Shown here one piece after another: positions 45,150 to 52,828 of a stretch of DNA of 64,000 bases (position 1 is the stretch's first letter; every line of letters begins with the position of its first letter). The notes under the pieces were generated by a model. The model ran no database searches. It was not told the DNA's origin and saw only the letters and a program-made list of their open reading frames with translations. Both the position numbers and the translations under genes were made by a program. This DNA is from BOG-908 sp963692875 (lineage in GTDB: Bacteria > Pseudomonadota > Alphaproteobacteria > Acetobacterales > Acetobacteraceae). The DNA is taken from NCBI GenBank assembly GCA_965198755.1, contig OZ240673.1, positions 3,844,001-3,908,000 of the forward strand. Reading direction: 5' to 3'.

Positions 45150-46457
45150 TCAGGCGGCCGCCTGCTTGGTCTGCCCGGCAATGCCGGATGTCCCAGCGAA
45201 TTCGATGCCGGGATCCTCCTCGATGCGGAGGAGCTGATTGTATTTGGCCAAGCGCTCGGAACTGCGGACGGAGCCGATCTTGATCTGGCCGGCACCGGTG
45301 CCGACCGCGAGGTCGGCTATGAACGGATCCTCTGTCTCGCCCGAGCGAGCGGACACCACTGTCGCGTAGCCGCCGCTTCGGGCCGCCGCGATGGCCTCAA
45401 GCGTGCCGGTCAGCGTCCCGTTCTGGTTCACCTTGATCAGCACGGCGTTGGCCACGCCGCGCTCAATCCCGATCGAGATGCGAGCCCGGTTGGTGGCGAA
45501 CAGGTCGTCGCCCAGCACTTGCACTTGGCTCATCGCGAGCGTGGCCTGGCGCCAGTGATCCCAATCGTCCTGTTCCAGCGGGTCCTCGACGGAGATGACG
45601 GGGAAGCGCCGCACCAGGTCGGCCAGGAAGCCGACCATGGCCTCGCCGTCGAGCTGCCGCCGCTCCCCCTTCAGGTCGTAGCGGCCTGCGGCAAACAGCT
45701 CGCTCGCGGCGACGTCAAGCGCGATCGCTACGTCCGCGCCGGGCCGGAGCCCGGCCCGCGAGGTCGCCTCCAGCATGAAATTGAGAGCAGCCTCCGCCCG
45801 GTCGAAGCCCGGGCTGAGACCGCCCTCGTCCGCCAGCAGCGTGGTCCGTCCATCCGCCGCCAGCAGCTCGGACGCGGCCGACCGGACCCGGCCCACCATC
45901 TCCAGCGCCTCCGAATAGCTCCGGGCCGAGACCGGCACCGCCAGGAAATCCTGCAGGTCCATGCTGCGTCCAGCGTGGGCGCCACCGCTGAGGATGTTGA
46001 CCATGGGCATGGGCATGGTCAGGCGGCGCGAGCCAGCCAGCGTTCCGATGTAGCGGTGCAAGGGCTGGCCCGCGGCCACGGCAGCGGCACGGCACACCGC
46101 CAGGGACGTGGCGAGCACGGCGTTCGCGCCAAGCCGTGTCAAATTGGGGGTGCTATCGAGTTCGACCATGCGCCGGTCCACCTCGCCTTGCGAGCAGGCG
46201 TCCAGGCCGGCCAGCGCACCCGCAATTTCCGACCGGACGTGCCCGACCGCGCGCGCCACGCCGCGCCCCTCGAAGCGGGTCGCGTCGCCGTCCCGGAGCT
46301 CCCACGCCTCATGACGGCCGGTGGAGGCGCCCGACGGCGCGCAGGCGCGACCAGTGCCGCCCCCCGCCAGCTCGACGTCCACCTCTACGGTCGGCCGGCC
46401 GCGGGAATCGAGGATCTGCCGGGCGAACACCCGGGTGATGCGAGATGGGGTGGTCAT
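45150..46457 (-). CDS. Enolase-family protein with altered active site
   Basis: A 435-residue enolase homologue from ATG 46457, which overlaps the stop of the fusion gene. Fold residues are conserved: SGASTGRHEAWELRD, His161 in GGAHA, Glu211 in DEGG, metal ligands Asp248, Glu291 and Asp318, Lys342 in IKVNQ and Lys393 in QIKIG. But Gln-Glu-Phe of true enolases is QDF (Asp170), and SHRSGE is SARSGE (Ala370 in place of the active-site His). Housekeeping enolase keeps both. The protein may therefore eliminate water or another group from a 2-phospho-hydroxyacid other than 2-phosphoglycerate. That is inference; a drifting but still functional enolase cannot be excluded. Confidence 0.92.
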   Translation of the reverse strand: MTTPSRITRVFARQILDSRGRPTVEVDVELAGGGTGRACAPSGASTGRHEAWELRDGDATRFEGRGVARAVGHVRSEIAGALAGLDACSQGEVDRRMVELDSTPNLTRLGANAVLATSLAVCRAAAVAAGQPLHRYIGTLAGSRRLTMPMPMVNILSGGAHAGRSMDLQDFLAVPVSARSYSEALEMVGRVRSAASELLAADGRTTLLADEGGLSPGFDRAEAALNFMLEATSRAGLRPGADVAIALDVAASELFAAGRYDLKGERRQLDGEAMVGFLADLVRRFPVISVEDPLEQDDWDHWRQATLAMSQVQVLGDDLFATNRARISIGIERGVANAVLIKVNQNGTLTGTLEAIAAARSGGYATVVSARSGETEDPFIADLAVGTGAGQIKIGSVRSSERLAKYNQLLRIEEDPGIEFAGTSGIAGQTKQAAA

Positions 46458-48340
46458 GCAAAGGTCTCCAGGACGGGGATGCCGACAGACGCGCGGGCCG
46501 TCGGGTCCCGCAGAAGGTGGACTGCCATGCGCTTGGTTGCCGCCGTATCGAGGTCCGACAGGTAGTCGACCGGCGAGTCGCCCTCGAGCCGGGCCAGCAG
46601 GAGGCACCCAAGGATTTGGGTGAGGGCCGCGTCGATGATCGCCGGGCCGGCCTCGCTATAGGCGCGGAGCAGCGCCATGCCCGCCGCCGCTAGATCCGCC
46701 ACCGGCGCGGCGCGGCGCAGCGACTTCAGGGTCAGGTGCGTGAGGCAGAACGCCAGGTCGAAGCGGGGGTCGCCCCAATGGGCGACCTCGCAGTCGAGCA
46801 GCACCACGTCGGCGCCGTCTGCGAGGATGTTCTTGGGGCTGAAGTCGCCATGCACCAGCGCTCCGCGGCGGTGCGCCATGCCCGCGACAACGGACTCTAT
46901 GTCGGCGGCCAGGTCCGGGTTGCGCTCCGCCACGCGGGTGAAGTACGGCTTGATGCGCAGCTGCTCGAAGAAGCGGGTGTCCTGGAACTGCTCACGCAGC
47001 TTGGGGCGCCGTGCAGAACCGGCGTGCAGCTGGCCAAGGAGCTGGCCGGCGCGGGAGGCGGTCGCCGGGTCGATTCGGCCGGACATCAGATCCTGCTTCC
47101 AGTTGCGCAGGCGCGGCGACACCAATTCCATCGCGAACTCGTAACGGCTCGGGTCGGCCCAGAGCACCCGGGGCACCGCGTCCTGCCCGATGATGTCGGC
47201 AATCGCCGTGAGAGCCGCCGCCTCGACCAGGGATCGCGCCGGATCGGACAGCCACTCCGCGGCAACCCGCAGACGCGGAAGGGCGCGCTTGAGCACGAAG
47301 GGGCCTTCCGGCCCGTCCACCACCCGGATGTCGCTCGCCACGCCCCGATCGAACGTTGCCGGGGTTGGCGCGGCCGCACCGTCCGGCCTGTTGCACGGAT
47401 GAAGCGGAGCCTGACCGCCGAGCACGCGTACCACCTCCTCGGCCGCGCGACGCCGCAGTTCCACGAGCGACGCTGCCGACAAGAAGGCGACGTGCGGGGT
47501 CGCAATCACCGCCGGGTGCGCCAGGATGTCCGGCGGGGGCGCCGGCTCGCCGTAGATCACGTCCAGGGCTGCTCCACGCAGCGCACCACTCTCAAGGCCG
47601 CGAAGGAGGGCCGCGTTGTCCACCAGGCCGCCGCGGCTGACGTTCACCAGCAGCGGCCGGCGCCGACACCCGGCGATGAACCCGTCATCCAACATGCCCC
47701 GTGTGCCGTCGAGCAGCGGAACATGGAGCACGATCGCATCCGCCCGCTCCTGGAGCGCTGCCATGGACACCTGCTCAACCCCCGGCTGCGCAGGACCGGG
47801 CGCATTGTCCACGGCCAGCACCGTGCAGCCGAACGCAGCGAGCTTTCGGGCCGTCGCCTGGCCGATGCGCCCGAACCCGACGATGCCGACCACGAGATCG
47901 CGAAAGCGTTCCAGCCGGGCGCCCGCCGGGTCCCACCGGAGTGCCTTGGTGTCCCGATCCAGGGCGGCCACGCCGCGGAAGTGGGCCAGCAGGAGCGCCA
48001 GGGCGTGGTCCGACACCTCTTCCACGCAGTAATCCGGGACGTTGGTGACCCAAGCCCCGCGTGCGCTGGCCGCAACCACAGCGATGTTGTCGAGGCCAAC
48101 CCCAAGGCGCGCGACGATTCGCAGATCGGTCGGAGCCTGGACGGCAGCGGCGGACACGGGCGCCCAGCAGGTCATGATGGCCATGGGATCATGCGCCTTC
48201 ACCCGCGCCTCGACCTCCTCGGCAGTGCCGGCCACGGCCGGCCCGACGACCAGCTCCATCCCGGCGGCTTCGATCACGCCGCGCTCGATGGCCGTGTCCA
48301 GCCACGGGTAGTCGGTCAGGATGACCCGGCGCGCCATCAC
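46454..48340 (-). CDS. Fused D-2-hydroxyacid dehydrogenase and APH-fold kinase
   Basis: A 628-residue two-enzyme fusion. Residues 1-320 are a D-2-hydroxyacid dehydrogenase: Rossmann GFGRIG (155-160) and the Arg-Glu-His active site at R236 (NVSRGG), E265 (YGEP) and H283 (TPHVAF). Residues 335-628 are an aminoglycoside-phosphotransferase/choline-kinase-like domain: Lys351 (FVLKRALP), catalytic loop HGDFSPKN (497-504) and LLDCEVAHWGDPRFDL with the metal-binding Asp516. Predicted to reduce a 2-oxoacid with NAD(P)H and then phosphorylate the new hydroxyl with ATP. Overlaps YciI (ATGA) upstream and the enolase-like gene (ATGA) downstream, so the three are tightly coupled. Confidence 0.9.
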   Translation of the reverse strand: MMARRVILTDYPWLDTAIERGVIEAAGMELVVGPAVAGTAEEVEARVKAHDPMAIMTCWAPVSAAAVQAPTDLRIVARLGVGLDNIAVVAASARGAWVTNVPDYCVEEVSDHALALLLAHFRGVAALDRDTKALRWDPAGARLERFRDLVVGIVGFGRIGQATARKLAAFGCTVLAVDNAPGPAQPGVEQVSMAALQERADAIVLHVPLLDGTRGMLDDGFIAGCRRRPLLVNVSRGGLVDNAALLRGLESGALRGAALDVIYGEPAPPPDILAHPAVIATPHVAFLSAASLVELRRRAAEEVVRVLGGQAPLHPCNRPDGAAAPTPATFDRGVASDIRVVDGPEGPFVLKRALPRLRVAAEWLSDPARSLVEAAALTAIADIIGQDAVPRVLWADPSRYEFAMELVSPRLRNWKQDLMSGRIDPATASRAGQLLGQLHAGSARRPKLREQFQDTRFFEQLRIKPYFTRVAERNPDLAADIESVVAGMAHRRGALVHGDFSPKNILADGADVVLLDCEVAHWGDPRFDLAFCLTHLTLKSLRRAAPVADLAAAGMALLRAYSEAGPAIIDAALTQILGCLLLARLEGDSPVDYLSDLDTAATKRMAVHLLRDPTARASVGIPVLETFA

Positions 48341-48675
48341 ACCCCCGCCAGTTGGCGTTCGTGCTCCAAGAGACCGTCGAAGATGCCAGGATCGGCCTCG
48401 GGATAGACCACGTTTATCCGACGGATCACCACGCTCTCGAAGATGCCCGCCTTGTTGTAGGGTTCGTCGCGCATGAATGCCTCGACCGCCTCTCGCGACG
48501 GTAGGTCGATGGCAAACACCATACCGATTCGCTCCCCGCCAGCGTCGTCTAGGAGCGCGCCGCCGATCTGCATCTTGGGCCGATGCGGGTTAATGTACTC
48601 CAGGTGGGACAAACGAGCCCTCTCCCGAAGCTCTTTGGTTCCAGGTCGGTCAAGGCAAATCACCGCAAACGGCAT
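48337..48675 (-). CDS. YciI-like protein
   Basis: A 112-residue ferredoxin-fold YCII-related protein: FAVICLDRPGTKELRERARLSHLEYI with the conserved His, then DEPYNKAGIFESVVIR with the conserved Asp-Pro. Related proteins act as dehalogenases or dehydratases in catabolic pathways. Stop overlaps the start of the dehydrogenase-kinase fusion. Confidence 0.87.
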   Translation of the reverse strand: MPFAVICLDRPGTKELRERARLSHLEYINPHRPKMQIGGALLDDAGGERIGMVFAIDLPSREAVEAFMRDEPYNKAGIFESVVIRRINVVYPEADPGIFDGLLEHERQLAGV

Positions 48676-48728
48676 GGCAGCTTCCTGGGCATGAGGATCG
48701 GGATGGGCGCGGCTCGGAAGGCGCCGGG

Positions 48729-49340
48729 TCAGGGGATGTTTCGGATCGCCTCCACCGCGTTCGCTGGAAGCCCAATGGATGGAATCGGGCTCGGCAGGTA
48801 ATCCCCCTTGCGGATGGCAGGCTGCAGTTCAAAAAACGGTTTTCCTGCCGAGTGGGCGTCAAACACCTTCACCGGGTCGAAGAACGTGCCGATCGGGTTG
48901 GTGCGAAAGTCGTCCGACGTGCGCATGAAGTGGCCGGAGAGCTTCCAGTCACCGAAGTTGTCGCTTTGCAGCTCGACGTAGTTGCCTTCCGGATCGCAGT
49001 AGTAAAGCGAAATGGTGGATCCGTGGTTCAGGCAGAATGCGGGCAGGATGCCGTGCTGCCGGATCCGGTCAAAGGACGACATTAGATCGGGGAAGCTGCT
49101 GTACTCAAAGGCGCTGTGGTGGATCCCGTTGTGCTTGACCTTGTCCGGGTCGTCCTCCAGGCCCGGCACCATCAGGAACGCTAGCCGGTGGTTCGCCTCG
49201 TCGTTGGTCGTCCAGGCGTTGTTGGCGTCCTGGAACTGGACCTCCACCCCGACCACGGTCTTGTACCAGTCCACCATCTGCTGCAGGTGGCTGGTCTTGA
49301 GCGTCACGTGGTGGAAAATCGGCTTGATCGTCTCAGTCAT
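48729..49340 (-). CDS. VOC-fold extradiol dioxygenase-like protein
   Basis: A 203-residue vicinal-oxygen-chelate protein with the 2-His-1-Glu metal triad: His10/11 (FHHVTLK), His74/75 (GIHHSAFEY) and Glu123 (GNYVELQ). The spacing and GIHHSAFEY resemble 2,3-dihydroxybiphenyl/catechol dioxygenases. It would open a dihydroxylated ring or oxidise a similar substrate early in the pathway. Second gene of the operon. Confidence 0.88.
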   Translation of the reverse strand: MTETIKPIFHHVTLKTSHLQQMVDWYKTVVGVEVQFQDANNAWTTNDEANHRLAFLMVPGLEDDPDKVKHNGIHHSAFEYSSFPDLMSSFDRIRQHGILPAFCLNHGSTISLYYCDPEGNYVELQSDNFGDWKLSGHFMRTSDDFRTNPIGTFFDPVKVFDAHSAGKPFFELQPAIRKGDYLPSPIPSIGLPANAVEAIRNIP

Positions 49341-49378
49341 GGTCGCCTCCGTCGTATTAGTTGCTGGCGCCTAGTGCG

Positions 49379-49693
49379 TCACCGGATGGGGGAGAACGAC
49401 GTCGGGATCAGGATCTTGGTCTCCATCGTTACGATCATCGGCAGAACCTTGGCCAGGAAGGCTTGCCATTCCGACGCTTCAGCGAGGGTCTTGCGCCTCC
49501 GCATTCGCTCATCGAGGCTGTCGTAGCCCCAAAGGTGCACGGTCTGGTTCAACGGACCGATCTCGGTGGTGAAGTACCCGATCATGTTGCCGAGGACGCG
49601 AGTCTGAACGTCAACCGCGCCGTCCATGTAGGCCGCCAGGAAGCTAGCGGCCTGCCCGGGGCGGAATGTATATGTCCGTTGCTCGACCAGCAT
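49379..49693 (-). CDS. NIPSNAP-family protein
   Basis: A 104-residue dimeric alpha-beta barrel: RTYTFRPGQAASFLAAY and the family signature VHLWGYDSLDERMRRR. Bacterial NIPSNAP proteins often occur in aromatic or terpenoid catabolic operons, role unknown. First gene of the nine-gene operon, right behind the LacI-type operator. Confidence 0.88.
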   Translation of the reverse strand: MLVEQRTYTFRPGQAASFLAAYMDGAVDVQTRVLGNMIGYFTTEIGPLNQTVHLWGYDSLDERMRRRKTLAEASEWQAFLAKVLPMIVTMETKILIPTSFSPIR

Positions 49694-49753
49694 ACTTCCT
49701 CCTGCTGAACGCGACCCATCGCGGACTTGACGCCATGATCACACCAACTTTGC

Positions 49754-49765
49754 GCTATCGTTAGC
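49754..49765. promoter_or_regulatory. LacI-type operator for the catabolic operon
   Basis: GCTATCGTTAGC, a 12-base near-palindrome with a central CG as in GalR/LacI sites (10 of 12 positions symmetric). It lies 61 bases before the NIPSNAP start and about 120 before the LacI start. The right half ATCGTTAGC recurs in the second site at 51057-51068. Confidence 0.6.
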
Positions 49766-49884
49766 ACAGTTGCTGCTAGGCCTAATGTTTGTCAATAGGG
49801 TAGTCAGCACATGGTTTGGGAGCGAGCGCGCGGCTCTATGGTTAAAGCCCAGAGATACTTTACCAGTGTGTCGACAACGATCCC

Positions 49885-50913
49885 GTGCGAGAGACCTCGT
49901 TGAAGGGCATGGTCACGGCACGTCAGGTGGCCGAGCACTTGGGCGTTTCCGTATCAACGGTCGGCCGCGCGCTGAGCCAGGATCCGCGCATCAGCGCCGA
50001 CACGCGCATGCGCGTGGTCGCCGCGTCGCATGCGCTTGGCTACGTCGAGAACGGGCCGGCCCGCATGATGCGGGGAGGGTCCAGCAAGCTGGTCGGGCTG
50101 ATCCTGCCGGACATCAGGAACACCTTCTACGCAACCATCGCCCAGTCCATGTCGCAGTGCTTCGACAAGGAGGGCTTCCATATCGCTCTGTCGATCACCA
50201 ACGACGACAGGGATGTGGAGGCGCGCCATGTGAAAGACCTTGTGAGCGCCCGCGTCGCGGGCATCGTGATCGTGCCAACGGCATCGCCCCGGCGGGAAAC
50301 GGTGGCGACCTTGGCAAACGTTCCGTATGCGCAGCTGCTGCGCCGGATCGGCATGCTGCAGTCGGATTGGTTCGGCATCGACGATTTCGACTGCATCCGT
50401 TTGGGCACCCGGCACCTTCTGGAGCTGGGACACCGGCGCATCGCATATATCGGAGGGCCTGCGGAACTGCCGACGGCCTCGGACCGAGTAGCAGGCTTCC
50501 GCAAAGCCTTCGCGGACGTTGGTGCAAGTTCCGGTGAGGCGCGGGAAGTGCTGGGTGGAACCACCGACGAGTTCGGACACGCTACGGTCGAAAAGCTGCT
50601 GCGCCTGCGCACGCGGCCAACTGCCGTCATGTGTGGCGCAGTCAGGGTGACATCCGGCGTCGTGGACGCGCTTTCCGAAAAGCAAGTCGTCATCCCAGAT
50701 GAACTCTCCGTCGTTGGGTTCGGCGATCCGCCTTGGGCCAGGTGGTGGGGTAAGGGGTTGACCACGTTGCGCATGCCCGTCCAGGAAATGGCAACCAGCT
50801 GCGGCCTTTGGTTTCTTCATAGCCTCAGAGACAAGCGCGTGCGCACCCACGAGCATCGCTCCATCACGCCGGCCAGCATCGTCGTGCGCGGGAGTTGCGC
50901 CAAACTACGCTGA
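49885..50913 (+). CDS. LacI-family regulator of the catabolic locus
   Basis: A 342-residue repressor. N-terminal VTARQVAEHLGVSVSTVGRALSQDPRIS helix-turn-helix with the hinge helix, then a sugar-binding-protein-like effector domain (VGLILPDIRNTFYATIAQ, RRIAYIGGPAELPTASDRVAGF, SVVGFGDPPWARW). GTG start at 49885 or ATG at 49909. Divergent from the nine-gene operon and ahead of an NTF2-like gene, each preceded by a matching operator. Confidence 0.92.
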   Translation: MRETSLKGMVTARQVAEHLGVSVSTVGRALSQDPRISADTRMRVVAASHALGYVENGPARMMRGGSSKLVGLILPDIRNTFYATIAQSMSQCFDKEGFHIALSITNDDRDVEARHVKDLVSARVAGIVIVPTASPRRETVATLANVPYAQLLRRIGMLQSDWFGIDDFDCIRLGTRHLLELGHRRIAYIGGPAELPTASDRVAGFRKAFADVGASSGEAREVLGGTTDEFGHATVEKLLRLRTRPTAVMCGAVRVTSGVVDALSEKQVVIPDELSVVGFGDPPWARWWGKGLTTLRMPVQEMATSCGLWFLHSLRDKRVRTHEHRSITPASIVVRGSCAKLR

Positions 50914-51056
50914 CACACAGGTCGTCTGGCCGCGGTGCAGGTAGTCGGCTGGTTCAGTGGAATGCAGGTCTACAAGTTGCGAGGCCTGACTGCTGTTATC
51001 AGCAGATCGTTCGGAGCGTTCAGCCTTGACAACTGCTGAAGTTGATCCCCTTTTAT

Positions 51057-51068
51057 GCAATCGTTAGC
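51057..51068. promoter_or_regulatory. Second LacI-type operator
   Basis: GCAATCGTTAGC, sharing ATCGTTAGC and the central CG with the site at 49754. It lies 81 bases before the NTF2-like gene, between it and the LacI gene. Confidence 0.55.
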
Positions 51069-51148
51069 AAGCTCATTGCGCTGTGCAAAGCCCCTGCCGA
51101 CCAAGGTCGCGGCGCACAGTGCTTGGCAGAAGATGCGAGGAGGAGACG

Positions 51149-51664
51149 ATGGCGTTGCTACTCGAGGAAGCCCAGTCCAGGGTCGATACGCTTCTGGCAC
51201 AGCGTCGCTCGCTGCGCACCGTGGCGGAGAGGACGCAACACGCACTCGATCTAGTCGAGATGCACTTCGAGTGCGAGAACCCGGAGCGGATCGACGAGGC
51301 GATCCGCCTGTACACGGATGACGCTCACTGGGAAGCGCCGACCCGTCGCGTGGTCTACCAGGGACCGCGGAAGATCAAGCAGATGTATCTCCGCTTGTTC
51401 GCCGCGTTCGAGGAGTTCTCGTGGGAGCCGTTGGAGCGGTGGGGTACGGCCGAGCGCGTGTTCGACGATTCCATATTCCGGGGCCGCATCATCAATGATG
51501 GCATCGAGGGATGCCCCTTGCGTGTCGGCAGTCTGGCGCACATCAGGCTCGTGCATAAGTTTGAAATCAATGACGGCCTGATCTCGAACGAGACCGGTTA
51601 TGAGTGTTACATGAGAATGGAAGACTTGGGCGAGACAGTAAGCGTCCCGGCAGCCACAGCCTAG
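51149..51664 (+). CDS. SnoaL/NTF2-like protein
   Basis: A 171-residue protein from ATG 51149 preceded by AGGAGGAGA at ideal spacing. NTF2/SnoaL fold: DLVEMHFECENPERIDEAIRLYTDDAHWEAPT, then VHKFEINDGLISNETGYE. Candidate isomerase or dehydratase. Its own LacI-type operator ties it to the catabolic operon on the other side of the LacI gene. Confidence 0.83.
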   Translation: MALLLEEAQSRVDTLLAQRRSLRTVAERTQHALDLVEMHFECENPERIDEAIRLYTDDAHWEAPTRRVVYQGPRKIKQMYLRLFAAFEEFSWEPLERWGTAERVFDDSIFRGRIINDGIEGCPLRVGSLAHIRLVHKFEINDGLISNETGYECYMRMEDLGETVSVPAATA

Positions 51665-51806
51665 ACGTGACTGCATTGAGTTTAGGGCACCATGTGCCGT
51701 GGCGAACAGTGGTGAACCCTTGACCCTTGACCCTTGGCAATCAGGTTCGTGCGGGTCGGGGTTGGGCGTTCTTATTGGGCGCGATGAGGTGCGAGTTTTC
51801 AGTGTC

Positions 51807-52736
51807 CTATCCAAGATCTACCTGATCTTTGACGCTTTCGAGGTGACCGGTGAGAGTTGCCAGAAGTTCTATTAGCTGTCGTCGGGGCTTCACGTCGATG
51901 CCACTGAAGAGGCCAGTCTTGCCCCGTCTCAATAGCGCTTCAATCAACAATTTTTGCCTCTCGGCCGAGAGCCTGTAAAGCGTGTCGTCAATGGCTTCGA
52001 TGTCGACTCCGATCTGCCAGGCAAGATGGATCGGCACCAAAAGCACTTTCAAACACGAGCTTCCTTTAATCTCCTGTAAGGAAGGAAGCATACGTGTCTT
52101 GTCCTCTCCACGTAGAATGCGCTGCGCGATCGCCTCCCGCCATGCTCCGTCTTCATAAAAGGCTGTCTGTCCGGCAACTCGCTCTCGGGCGAATTCTTCT
52201 ATCGCGAGACGTCCATTCTTCAGGATCATCGGAGAGTGTTGTGAAGTATCGCATTCAAAGGCTTCTAGGCTAGTGAACTTATCAAAAGCGGGCTCCAGCT
52301 CTAGGTCTGAAAGTTGATAGTGAACCGGCACTGTTCTGCATGTGTGAGGTCGTCGGTCGTATATTCCACATTGTTTGTTCACGAGTTTGGAACAGCGGCC
52401 AGATTCCAAGTCTAGTGTCAGCGCCGATATTCGCACATACTTTCGGACTCGTTCGGCCTCGGTCCCACTACTGGATCGGCCGGTAAATTGGATTGAAGAT
52501 TGTGCATCTAGCAATCGCCGCTTGGCGATGAATGCCGCCAAGTCGCGTTGATCGGCATCGAGCCTTCCCCGACTTTGTATCCAATCCTTTATCGACAATG
52601 GGAGCTCGGACATACTGAAGCAAAGCCAAAAGACGAAGTCACCCGATAAATTGATTGTTTCTGTGAGTTCAACCTCGGGGGATCTATTGCAGCACTTACC
52701 ACACATTGTACATGAAAAGTGTCTGTCTCTCTGCAC
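51807..52736 (-). CDS. YkgJ-type cysteine-cluster protein
   Basis: A 309-residue protein of the zinc/iron-chelating YkgJ group: FSCTMCGKCCNRSP at the N-terminus and CSKLVNKQCGIYDRRPHTCR at about residue 118, giving the CxxCxxCC and C-x-IY-x-RP-x-xC motif set. The rest is helical with no known domain. GC is near 50 %, clearly below its neighbours, so it was acquired from elsewhere, probably together with the adjoining IS66 element. Role unknown; other YkgJ members include protein lysine methylases. Confidence 0.8.
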   Translation of the reverse strand: MQRDRHFSCTMCGKCCNRSPEVELTETINLSGDFVFWLCFSMSELPLSIKDWIQSRGRLDADQRDLAAFIAKRRLLDAQSSIQFTGRSSSGTEAERVRKYVRISALTLDLESGRCSKLVNKQCGIYDRRPHTCRTVPVHYQLSDLELEPAFDKFTSLEAFECDTSQHSPMILKNGRLAIEEFARERVAGQTAFYEDGAWREAIAQRILRGEDKTRMLPSLQEIKGSSCLKVLLVPIHLAWQIGVDIEAIDDTLYRLSAERQKLLIEALLRRGKTGLFSGIDVKPRRQLIELLATLTGHLESVKDQVDLG

Positions 52737-52828
52737 GCTAACTCATCTCCGATGCATCGCAACAGTTTTGTACGTAGTGTAGCTTGTCGTTTTCTCTACC
52801 ATAAGGTTTGCTGCGGCATCGTTGGTAA

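Noticed and set aside
45129..46565. A 478-codon plus-strand frame opposite the enolase-like gene
   Set aside because: Same reason: the minus strand encodes an unmistakable enolase fold.
46736..48406. A 556-codon plus-strand frame opposite the dehydrogenase-kinase fusion
   Set aside because: Antisense shadow of a gene with intact active-site motifs; no ribosome binding site or family.
51718..51738. Short tandem CCCTTGA-type repeat after the NTF2-like gene
   Set aside because: Only about three units; too short to be a CRISPR or functional array. No CRISPR array was seen anywhere in the window.
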